Assembly (NCBI RefSeq): GCF_000003815.2
Contig: NC_049987.1
Location: forward strand, 1,202,065-1,266,064
DNA from: Branchiostoma floridae
Taxonomy: Eukaryota > Chordata > Leptocardii > Amphioxiformes > Branchiostomatidae
DNA: 64,000 nt
Direction of reading: 5' to 3'
The position numbers and the translations under genes are program-made. A model generated the notes under the pieces. It was not told the DNA's origin. It saw nothing but the letters and a program-made list of their open reading frames with translations, and did not search any database. Positions 24,473-34,400 of the stretch are shown piece after piece (positions within the stretch are counted from its first letter, which is position 1; every line of letters starts with the position of its first letter).

Positions 24473-27361
24473 GATTGACCTATTTTGTCGCTTTTCGGTT
24501 TTGTGGTTATAACTGCTTTTTTATCTCCACTTTTCTTTCTAATGATGGGCGCTTCCATAGGGTTACTAAATTTGAATATTCAATGGAAATTATATAACGC
24601 GTCATTCGTAAACTTTGGGCATTTCATACCTGTGGCAGGTGGAAGTCGAGTAAGGATAAACCTCATGAAGCGTTGATTACTCTGTAAATCAGGCATTGTC
24701 ATACAATATTACATGAGCTTCCTTCCTTCTCTTGCGCTGTATAATGTTAATGGATTTAATTTCGCAGTAGCAGGGAAATGACTGTTCGCGGTAGCACCAT
24801 GCACTGTAGTCTCTAATTGCAAGATCGCGCTGATTTTAATTTGCCGGCGGTGAAGTGGCAACCGCGAAAATCGCGAACATAAAACCACCTCGAACATTTC
24901 GGCATTTATGGTATATAACTTAGATGTGAAATTAGATAGTTTTAGCTACGAATTTACGTGCATAACTGACGAGATGATACACAATAAAACAGCAAATTTC
25001 CAAACATTTCGCATTGATTCAATAGTTCTGTTTATTGGGCTCTTTTCACAGACTCATGTATTGGACCGACTATTCTAAAAGCGGTATTTACCGAGCTGAG
25101 ATGGACGGCAGTGGCCAAACCACCATCACCGCGGATCTGCGTAATCCCGACGCCATTACAATAGACTTCAATGGTGAGGACACAGGCTCTAGAAATATCA
25201 ATGATTAGTCAATTGAGAGCAAAAAGTTTCGAAATTTTGTTTGATTATGACACATAAATATTACCCGAATCAAAGTTTTGTGTCTATGTCACTGGTTGTT
25301 TTTTTATCTTTCCAATACCAGTCCGTGTACGGCTTTGCGTATGTGCATTTTTTTCTGACCCCTTTAGGGCCTTATGTAAAACTCTAACTGCATAGTAATG
25401 ATCAGTATATTTGTTCATCCCAATTAGAGAATAGGCTGTACTACCGCGATCAACAGTACGGCATCTACAGCTCAGACCTGCTGGGCAACGATATCCGACG
25501 AATGATGTATGAAGACGGGAAGTGGGTTGTTGATATTGCAGTTGATGAGGACTTCGTCTACTGGTCGTCTATCTGGCAGGAGTCATCATCATCGCCCTGG
25601 CAGGGAAAAATCGGAAAGTGAGGAAATCCCCTCTATCTAAAAAACAGTTTGTAGTAAGAAATCTGTAATTACTCGGTGAAATTCTGTATAACAATCTATA
25701 TAATATGTATGTATCTCGTGTGTAGATATCTGGTAGTACTGTGGGCCGATGTACTGATATATGCATGAAATAAATAGTTAAAAATGAGTATGAAATACAT
25801 ATCCCCAAATACGTGAATGTACATTTGTATGCAAATCAAGATCTGTATACGAACATATATCTAATGTTTTGAAGTCCTATTTTTACAGTCTTACTATGTA
25901 TATGCATTTGTCTAAAGACACGTTTTCTTTTACACTTCCAGGCCACATGAAATAAATACTGAAATGACATATAAGTATAAAATACATGCATATATGCAAA
26001 TCAGCATTTGTATAAGAATATATGTATCTATAGTTTTGAATTCCTATCTTTACACCCTCAAGACATGTGTATACACAAAAGACATAACACGTTTCGTTCC
26101 ACACGTCCAGGCTGTCCAAGTCTGACCTGACAAAGACTGTGCTGTTGAATGGCCTGTATCCGGCGGGCATCTTCCTGTCCACGGCAGCGCCTCCTGGCGT
26201 AACCAGTGGTGAGTACAGTTCCTGACAGATTCACCACTACCAGTACCTGAATCCTGTACGACAGGTTCAGGTCATTAAACTGTTTAAACATGTTGTTTTT
26301 GATTATATGATACACATTTTTGCGTACGCATGCATAAATTACGAAGTTAGACCAGGGGTTAAGATTTTTTTTTCATTTCAAGACACGAACTAGATTTTCA
26401 CGACTCATACCTTCGATAAACGATATCAGCGTTTTTTTCAGTGAAGTGATATAGAAAATTGTATTAGTTATGCAAATAAGGCCCGTATTTTCATAACTTG
26501 ACTCCATTGCTTATCTACTTTATCCAATAGCAAAAGTTAGTCAAAGAATGGAATTTGTAAATGTGACACTGGTTTGTATGATCGACATCAAATAATGTTT
26601 ACCTTCACGTCACTTCGTTTATTGTTTATTCAAAAGATTTCCATTAGTGAGTACAATTCAGACTGTATCACTAGTCTTCCTGTAGTCATGAGTCAAACAC
26701 GTTACATAATACAGAATTAACACAGTACATTGAAACTATTTACACCTTAACATCACTTAAACCTAACCTACAACCTAAAGGTACACTTATACCTAAAGCA
26801 AATACTACCGCTATACCTTATTCTAAAAATAAAAGGAATGAGTTGAGAGGTCAAGTAGCTGAGAGGTCAGTGTCAAAAATATCGTAACTTTTCTCTTTCT
26901 CAGTTTCTCAGTGTGACAAGTTTGAGAGTCCTGTAACCTGTTACGAATACAGTTTATTTTCAAATCTCCTCATTAATTCTGCTAAAAATGTTGATTTGCA
27001 TGTTTTCATGTCATTATGTAAGTCATTAGCCTAATATACATACCAAAAATCATAACGATCCGCCACTACGTTCTAGAGTTATTACACAGTTTAGAACAAA
27101 ATAGACACCTGTAATTTCAAAAAAGTCCTGGGGGGGGGGGCAAACTTACAGCAGTTACTCTCTGACCCGAAATGTTTTGTCCTGGCAAACCTCGTATTAC
27201 TGTTAAAAGTTGCAATTGCTTCAAGACCCAATACCATTACGTATTCAGTACGTTTTAAGCACGTTATAGGATTATTGCTCTTGTTAAAATCATGTCAAAA
27301 ACGCATACTTTCACATCGCATCCCTGCTTATTCTGTTCCCGTTTATCCAGGACGTCCATAG
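14760..27361 (+). CDS. Type II membrane protein: coiled-coil stalk plus YWTD (LDLR-type) beta-propeller, 879 residues
   Basis: Exons: 14760-14970, 17866-17987, 20398-21865, 22697-22948, 24106-24271, 25052-25173, 25428-25617, 26111-26208 and 27351-27361. All junctions are GT-AG and all phases match (2640 nt). Residues 1-70 form a cytoplasmic tail with YEEV and YATY motifs. The helix CLAVGIAVLLSISAVGLAPL lies at about residues 85-104, with Arg before it and no signal peptide, hence type II. Residues 112-600 are a tandem coiled coil. Residues 601-876 are an LDL-receptor-type propeller with blade motifs VYWSDHRNKEIKRA, IYWSVFTARTISVA, MYWTDYSKSGIYRA, LYYRDQQYGIYSS and VYWSS. About five blades are recognisable. 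Such propellers bind extracellular protein ligands; the ligand here is unknown. The last exon adds only RP and a stop, the least certain part. Introns host a LINE (18164-20335) and other repeats. The first three exons are paralogous to those of the gene at 31439. Confidence 0.85.
16288..16330. repeat. Short 12-bp tandem repeat
   Basis: Three to four copies of GTTGCTAAGGCY in a row. A further GTTGCTAAGG stands alone at about 16509. Minor intronic repeat. Confidence 0.6.
17550..17680. repeat. Degenerate minisatellite rich in GAATTCC and TCCCC
   Basis: About six diverged copies of a 20-24 bp motif close to GGTAGAATTCCAATTCCCC, intronic, just upstream of the membrane exon of the YWTD-propeller gene. 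No function is implied. Confidence 0.55.
18164..20335 (+). mobile_element. CR1/L2-type LINE, internally deleted and frameshifted
   Basis: Endonuclease part at 18440-18900 (VAAVSETWFQ, GYTVFCKSRHDKRGGGVALY, then a frameshift and GDFNHMD). Reverse-transcriptase part from 19325: LAQGTKLGPIVF, FVDDLN (the catalytic Y/FxDD motif), LNPGKCK, then ECLGVTF-like and RLYHLCRL blocks, and ending YIVKLFNSS with a stop near 20157. The fingers region between the endonuclease and QGTKLGP is missing, and at least three frame changes are needed, so the copy is dead. A 3' untranslated stretch continues to about 20335, ending 60 bp before the coiled-coil exon. It lies in sense orientation in the intron of the YWTD-propeller gene. 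Confidence 0.85.
20398..21865 (+). repeat. Coiled-coil exon built of about 27 tandem units
   Basis: This single exon of the YWTD-propeller gene encodes 489 residues of near-repeats with consensus VDALKRDQDDMRQLSAT (17 residues). Shorter 14-residue units (VDALERDQNDMYAT) and two 24-residue units (VEALKRNQEALKSNQ plus DDMRQLSAA) also occur. All length changes are multiples of three bases, so the frame is kept under selection. Hydrophobic spacing is 3-4-3-3-4 in the 17-mers and plain heptad in the 14-mers. The last part, ALKRDLDKERN then VALEQCLDEASK, matches the end of the single short coiled-coil exon at 35096-35258. Acceptor TGTAG at 20397 (phase 0), donor CCAG/GTAAGT at 21866 (phase 1). Confidence 0.9.
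23343..23600 (-). mobile_element. LINE/retroelement coding fragment
   Basis: Minus-strand open frame with NFLGHILCMPDDKAASIYAI and, further on, LAANGRAWKDL and AADRFDE. This matches the pattern of the C-terminal segment of endonuclease-reverse transcriptase polyproteins (LGH.LRMP... followed by LA.DR..W). No start and no RT core is present. It lies antisense in the intron between propeller exons 22697-22948 and 24106-24271. Confidence 0.55.
24396..24471. repeat. TTTA/TA microsatellite
   Basis: TTTA units pass into TA units, another ATTTATTT, and a final TA run; intronic. Confidence 0.95.
26618..26880 (-). mobile_element. Probable LINE 3' tail
   Basis: Begins with TTTATTGTTTATTC. It then shows a layout resembling 300-390 (CACTAGTCTTCCTGTAGT here, AACTAATCTTCCAGGAGT there; then TACATAATAC). 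This suggests the 3' untranslated end of a LINE of the same broad family, read on the minus strand. No coding part is recognisable. Intronic, before the last tiny exon of the YWTD-propeller gene. Confidence 0.4.
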
Positions 27362-28344
27362 ACCGCAGGTGAAACATTCACTACTACTGTACAGCGACTC
27401 TCCCGGCATCGGCAGTTAAGTACGACTGGCCAGTGAGACGTGAAATCTGCATTATAATAATAAGCTAAAATATCATTTTGTTTTTCAAAATACTTTTGAG
27501 TTCAATCAAAAATTGGATGCTTTGGTAAACCTTAGTTCTGTCAGTCATTAACTACTGTGCATCGTTATATATATAATTTCAAATTTGGCAACAGTTCGCA
27601 GCCTTGCGGCTGAATTGGTTTGGTAACATTACATGAAGAATAACTAATAAGGTATAAACGATCGAATTGCTAACATTTATCTTAACAAGTAAAGTTTAAA
27701 AAATCATTTAAAGTAAGGACGTGATTATAAACCATTATTGCACTTTTAAGTAATCATGTTTTTGCACTTTAAGTACATTATTAAGCACAGTGGGCGAACA
27801 GCAGCAAACAGGACTATGTTCAAAACCCCGATGTGCTTTTGTATTAGTTGGAAGAGAGATTTAACAGTCTGACAATGGATGAAGGGGACACAGACAAAAA
27901 AGGTTCATCAGGTATTGCAAAACGGAGCCTGCAAGATTGAAATGGAATGACGTACAGATCACTGGAATGTATTCGAATTTTGGCCTGTTATTGGTGAGAT
28001 CTTAGAGAGAAACTGTTAAGTTCTTTCAGACTATTCATTAGAATCGTTGCCACAGAAGACATCAGTAAATTTGTATCAATCCACGAATGCCATACGCTAA
28101 ATTGCAGTTCATTAAATATACTTAAAACAAGTAAATGGAGGTTAGACATCCAGGTAATAAGATACGCAAACAGAGCAGTCAGTGAAGCAGCTGGAAATGA
28201 TTTTGGAAACGGTGGCATCCACAACTAGACTAAGTGTCGCTGACATTTGGCGTATCTTATAATAACGTTTACCCCAAATGTCGAGTATCTACCTAGTGTG
28301 TATTATTACATATTGATGGTTAATGTGTAATTATTGGCTGCCTA

Positions 28345-28610
28345 AAACAAAAAAGCAAAAATTACGAGTAGAAAATTCGTATACAGAGTTGCGAAGCTTT
28401 GGAATGACATGGTATTGACCAATAATAAAACATTGGATACAGTTTATAGACAGAAACAATATGATAGTGAAAGACAAATGGTTTTAGACTTTTGATGTGT
28501 AATTTGTAAGTATTAACTACATTGGGATTGTCTTATCTGCATAACAGTGTTTTGTAATTTTGTTTATGTATTTGTATTTTTATAAACCCTGGAAGATTAG
28601 CCCCCTACGG
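28345..28610 (+). mobile_element. LINE 3' end fragment
   Basis: The plus strand encodes KFVYRVAKLWNDMVLTNN and then a short basic segment and stop at about 28494, the typical RT C-terminus (compare [16 protein letters not shown] at 490-612). An AT-rich tail with CCCCCTACGGGCTAA follows. 5' truncated. The hairpin element at 28677 lies just downstream. Confidence 0.55.
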
Positions 28611-28666
28611 GCTAAATTATATCTTTACTAATGCTCTATAATGGGTTATGGGTAAATGGCATTTGC

Positions 28667-28849
28667 ATATGGATTCACTCTCCAAGCAGAGGTTAGGCTC
28701 AGGCTGTTTTTTTAGTCGTTTTTATCGGGCTTTCTATTTTGTATTATATCTTGCTGTGTCCGACAAAATAGAAAGCCCGATAAAAACGACTAAAAAAAAC
28801 GTTAAAAAACAGCCGGAGCCTAACCTCTGCTTGGAGAGTATATGGATTC
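28667..28849. mobile_element. Near-perfect hairpin MITE with 10-bp target duplication (Mutator-like)
   Basis: The element spans 28677-28839 (163 bp) and is flanked by identical ATATGGATTC copies at 28667-28676 and 28840-28849. The arms are almost fully complementary: ACTCTCCAAGCAGAGGTTAG on the left and its reverse complement on the right. The inner arms AGTCGTTTTTATCGGGC and TCTATTTTGT are also mirrored, around a loop of about 20 nt. A 9-10 bp duplication is typical of Mutator-like elements; that family label is inference. No coding capacity. Confidence 0.9.
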
Positions 28850-29039
28850 CCACTCAAGGGTTTCACTTGTGGATGATGATTCACCTGAGCAATGAAGCAA
28901 TACAACATATTTCAGTACACTGTAAGTCAATCCTTGGTAACTCTTTTGAAGGGGGTGGTAGAGCATTCTTAGTGAATATTTTGATGGCTATGTAGCTTTT
29001 GTGGGTAGAATTAATCAATTGTGTAATTCATTATCATGA

Positions 29040-29256
29040 CGTAGTCTAAAGAAGGCAGACAGACTGAACATAGACTTTCATTTATAGTTTCAACAGTATT
29101 ATATCAATCTTCGTAAAAAAATTAGGATAATGTACAGCAGATATTGACTGACAAAGTCACGAAAGCAACTTTTCATCAGACCAAAAGTGATTAAATGGCA
29201 CATCAAAATTTACGCCTGGGGTCCAAATGGACCCCACTCGGGTGTTTGAGGGTTAA
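29040..29256. mobile_element. piggyBac-like element end fragment
   Basis: Ends in CACTCGGGTGTTTGAGGG followed by TTAA at 29253-29256. Bases about 29075-29252 resemble 44110-44263 (shared CAATCTTC, ATATTG.CTGACAAAGTCACG and the same terminus). The left end is not found, so this is a truncated copy. Confidence 0.6.
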
Positions 29257-31340
29257 AGGCGTATTGGGCGCCGAGGAAGAATAAAATTTACATTTGCCTT
29301 GCTGATTGAGGGTCTTCTTGCCTTTTCAACCCGAGCAAGTTTAATTTACCGTTAATCATTACCGGTCCGCTCTAAAGCGTTATCGATATATTGTAATTGA
29401 AGCGTTATTAGTCGTTTTAATTCTACGTTAAGCGTTATTTGTTATCCCGAATTCACCGTTAAGTGTTACCAAGAAATTCTTCGTAACCCGAAATAGTCAA
29501 TATATCAAAAGCCAGATTAAAGCCCTGAAAATGCAGGAAATGGCGTTTCAAAGGGTCCTGATTTCCCTTCGTTGGGAAATATGTTGCTGAAGCGTCGCTC
29601 TGGAAAAAATTCTCTCACAGAGATTTTAGTGTCAAACGTTGTTTGTTTTCAGCCAAAATGTGTCCCACGAATGTGGGAAATAACGTTTTAGATGGTCAAG
29701 ATTTCTCAGGCCCTTCCTTGCGATGGATTGCGCTCGCGACGACATTGCGAAAATTCGGTTGTCTCCCATAGAAACCTTAGTCTCTAATAGATTGCATACA
29801 TGGAAACAACAAGAACAAGAAAATTCTTCAATTGCTACATGAGTAAGAGATTCACCAAACGAAACGAACATGCACTCAGTCTTTATCTGTCCATTGGAAA
29901 CACAGAAAAGAATATCACACTAACAGTAGTAAGCTATGTATAAATATACCAATAAATAGATGATTAAAAGTTGATCAACGGAATCTGAATTGAGGGTTCA
30001 AAGCCCTTTAATGTTCGATGCTCATAGTTTGCAACATAAATAAGTGAAAAACAAGTATTATTAAAACATTTTAAAATTCCCTGCTTGATTACAAATACGG
30101 ATTGTAACCATTAAGAGATATGATTGAATCTAAGGCTAAATTAACATTTCTTGCATAGTAGCGATTAAATGTCAGACTTCTTGGCGTAATGTTATGAGAT
30201 AGATTCATTCCAATGCGTATCATGTTGAAGACAAGAATGGGTGAATGGTTTGTGAACGATGCAGTTACAAAAAAGTAAAGGAATTGGCGAAGAGATATTT
30301 TCTATTGCGACATACAAGAATGTACAATTTTCTCATGATCAGGAAAATAATTCGCCCAGAGACAACATTCCTTGTTTTCTATCTACCGTATATAATACAA
30401 TTACACAAAATAATGCAACAGCGTTTTGAAACTTGTCATCTACAAAGGCACGCACACATGATCTAAAACGAACCTTCTTGGCTCCCAGGAGTATTTTCTA
30501 CGAACTTACGACAGTTAATCACAGGTGTTAGCCAGATGAGATATTTCTGTACGAGTCAACGAAAACAGTGCATTATACATATAGATAAAATATATTTAAA
30601 TACTGGACAGCATTGTTAGCATCATTCAAATGACATTAAGAATCTTATTTATATCTGAATTATGCAACTAGGCTGAAAAATTTCTAGGGAAAATTCTTCA
30701 TAACAGAATCAGCATGTTTTGACAGGAACATCCAATCGTTTCTTGTGTTCACTTTTATTTAGAGACATCTGTTGGTTGACATCTGTTCTAAAATACTACC
30801 ACCTCGGAACTAACGACTCGGTTGACTCATACTGACAAAAAAGGCTAGTATGGTCGGAATTGTCAACAATGTAATGTTTCGCCACAAAATCTGTTTTATT
30901 TGTGCGCACTACGTCGAGAATTATTGGATGTTCCGTCTTTTCGTCATTTCTCATTTGTTTTTTGGGGGGGTCTCAAAAAAACAAACAAGTATCTTAACTT
31001 AAAAATGTCAATCTGAGGACATATCCATGACTCAGACACGTGACCTCTGTGCGGAGCCTGGCTATATTAGTGTATCTATATTCACCGGACGAAAGCAGCA
31101 TTACGCACATGTGGTTAAGCACGATAGAAACCCCGAATTTAGGGTAGAATGCGCTGTGAGCTGGTTTCACTTCGGATGTCAGGGATCAAACACTAGCACT
31201 AGTACCATGTACTCAGGGCTGAAGCGATCTGATAGGCTTGTGGTATAAAAAACGAATTAGGACAAAATAAATGAGTCTGGCACGTGTAGAAAATTAAAAT
31301 ATCCTTCGTATCGCTTAGCTTTCCATATAAGGACATAGAT
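29257..31340. other. Intergenic region between the two propeller genes, no gene seen
   Basis: About 2 kb of AT-rich sequence with short scattered open frames and no splice-flanked exon or repeat I can name. The promoter of the NHL-propeller gene must lie in its right part. A frame beginning at 31027 (73 codons) has no supporting features. Confidence 0.5.
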
Positions 31341-31438
31341 ATCGGTGTTTCTTCAGACTAATCCTGATGTGTTCTGTCATATTCATATTTCGTCTGCCGA
31401 GAGCGTTTATTCCAACAATACTTGTCTGCACAGAAGAA

Positions 31439-34400
31439 ATGTACGAACAAGCTCAGCCAGTACGATGCCCGATTTCGGGGGTCAGAATCGGGCAGACCAG
31501 AGTCTCGTCGTCCAAAACCACCCCTCGTGGTCAGCACCGACCTAGCAAAGACAACAACACTAAGATGTGCAGCCAAAATACAGGGTCATCATCAAGTTGG
31601 TACGAAGAAGCCGAGGCTGTGTACCATACTATAAATGATCAGGATGTTCCACCGCCTTTACCGAACCCTCGCTCGGCACAGCACACCAGGCCAGAGGTGA
31701 AGCCACCCCAGGCTTCGATTGTATCCGAAAACAGTGATGACAACGTGCGCTGCGAAACACACACATCTACAGGTACCTTTTTTTAATACGTTTTGGATTA
31801 AATGATTTTGGGGGCAGGACAGTCTGCCATTCTTGTCGCTAACTTTCTTGTCGGAAAATGCCAAAAGGCTTACGCTAGAGACACAGAATTAAATGATGTT
31901 TCCTAAAAAAAATAGTTGGAACCAATTTTCCAAAATTTCGAAAGTTAAAATTTGCTCATTATGTAGCAGAAAATGCCATACCCTGTACAGTCAAACATGC
32001 CCAAGACGACCACCCGGGGGGGGGCGGGAAAAAGCGGTCGATTTGGACAGGTGGTCGCTCAGAAGAGTATCGACTCAAAACATGCCCGATGCAAAGTATA
32101 AATGGTTTCCGTTGTGTTTAATGGCAAATAGCAAGCACACTGCACGCACGCAAAGAAGCGAGGTCTTTAAATTAATGTCAAATACCGAACACGCACACTG
32201 TTAACTGTAAATTTAACTCAAAGCTTTTATCGAGCTTTGTAAATATTCGATACAGTGTTTTAAAGCTCAATATTTGTACACTAACATTTTAGACAGCAAC
32301 GGAACTTTGAAGCTGCCAGTTACCACACAAGCCTTTATCGTTTTATGCGTCGCTGTGTTCTTGATCGCCGTATCTGAAATAACTACGCTGAACTTTTTTG
32401 AATTCGATGCCCGGTACGTCCCGATAGCGTACTTACCCACGGGAGAATGTACAATACAGTTGGACAAAAGCACTCACACAGATCTTTCTTAAAAAGGTAT
32501 GAGCTACACAGATCTTTCTTAAAAAGGTATGAGGCTATATGCGTTTCAGCATTCGTTCACTATATAATGATATAGATTTAAAAAGAAACTTCTGTAACAA
32601 CTAAATTCGGATTTTCTTACAACGAAATTTCCTCCCATATTGCAGTAGACCCACCCATTGACCGCCGCCATCTTTATTCAAAACATAACATCGTAATGGC
32701 AGTCAAAATCCGACGCAATCTGGCCGATTTCGGCACAAAATCGCGCTAGTTATCATCAAAAATCAATGAAAACCTCAATTTTGAAAATGATGCGGTCGTT
32801 ATGGGTCCTAATTTGGGCCGGTCGCGGTCGCGTTGGTCAGGTGGTCGTTGAGAAAAGGTCGCTTAATGCTTACGTAAATGGGAAAAAATCGGGACCGAGA
32901 AAAAGCGGTCGAAATGGCCAGGTGGTCGCTGAGAAGAGGTGGTCGCTCGGGCAGGTTTGAACTGTATGAGGTTTTCCCGCTGATGGATAAATGAAATAAT
33001 CTAGTTAATCTTTCACTATTAGGTATTTATAAATAACTCGCCTAAATACAAATTGGCGGACCATGTTACCAAATCAAGTATATTCAAATAGCTTGATTTT
33101 CCTAAGAATTGTTCAAATTGTGTTTTCAGTGTTTTTTCGATGTATTTTGCGATAAATTTTTAAGTCTAGTTGGCAGACACATTTTGCCGGTGTTGTTGCT
33201 TTTTTGTCAGTAATAGTCGCAGCATTACTTATGCAGTTATGTACACTTTTAGTTAAATTAAATGCTGCATACCTTGAAATTTTCTTGGAATACCTTATAA
33301 CAATGATTCCGGCCAAAATAATCACATAGTTGACGTCATAATTCTATCAAATATCTTACAATCTTCATTTTTTATGTACATCATTATACGAAAAATCGGT
33401 GGTCATATAAAAAGTCATTTAAGATTTTCCTATGTGGGTCTCAAAAGCCCGAAAGTGTAAAGGATACCCCGTGGCCGAATTAATAACAATATTGTTGTCC
33501 ATATTTATCATTTTTAGGGAAAAATTTGGGAAAAATTATCCAATAAGGTTTTTTTTCCCTGGCTAAATTGGCATTTTCACCTTCCTTTATTTTCTTAGTA
33601 ATATATTAAAAAAGAGTTGAGTTATAACCTATGTTAATAGCTTGGCAAAAAAGAATTCTTGGTATGATTTTTTTTCACCATTAATTTTTATTGCCCATTT
33701 TATTATTTTCAAGATAAAATACAGCACTTTGGTCCAAACCACTGAAGAAAAAATGATTTTCATATACATAATGATAAAACCTACAAACGTGCGTACGCAC
33801 ATCTTAATATCTATTAATTGTTTAAAGTTTTTAAAAATGGTTTCCTGATTAGACAAAGAGCAATAATTTTCTAGTAAATATTGATAATCGGTAGAAATTA
33901 TTTTGTGCGAGCGTACGTTTCTAGCTTTTATATTCATGTACATGGAATACATAGTTTTATTGGTACGTACCAAAGTGCTATATTTTCTCCTAGGAAAAAA
34001 ATTACATAAAATGGGCAAAAACGTTAATGACGTCATCCATATTGTTCAAAAATTATATTCAGAATTATTTCGTGTTTAGCTTATTAGCTTACAATGTGTG
34101 TTATAAACCATCATTTCTTAATTTTATTAATAAGAAGACAACAGAAATTCAGAATGTTAAGTTAGCCAGGAAGAAATCAGTAAGAACCATTCATATCGTA
34201 TAGTTAACCATTCAATGGGATGTGAATAAGTAAACTTTTTCACTTTGTCTCAGTAAAAGTTGGCAGTCTATTAATTAAAGAAATGGGGTTAATTTGGATT
34301 TCCGTTTTGAACAGATCGCATTTGTAAAGATGGACCAGACGCCCACCTTGCACGCTGTAGGTTCTTCCGAATCCCCATGTACATTGCCATGGCGTTTGTG

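Noticed and set aside
31027-31248. 73-codon frame starting MTQTRDLCAEPG as the first exon of the NHL gene
   Set aside because: No donor in a suitable phase, and the MYEQ exon at 31439 matches the paralogue.
33629-34036. 135-codon minus-strand hydrophobic frame
   Set aside because: AT-rich foldback DNA gives Phe/Ile/Lys-rich open frames on both strands; no other coding sign.
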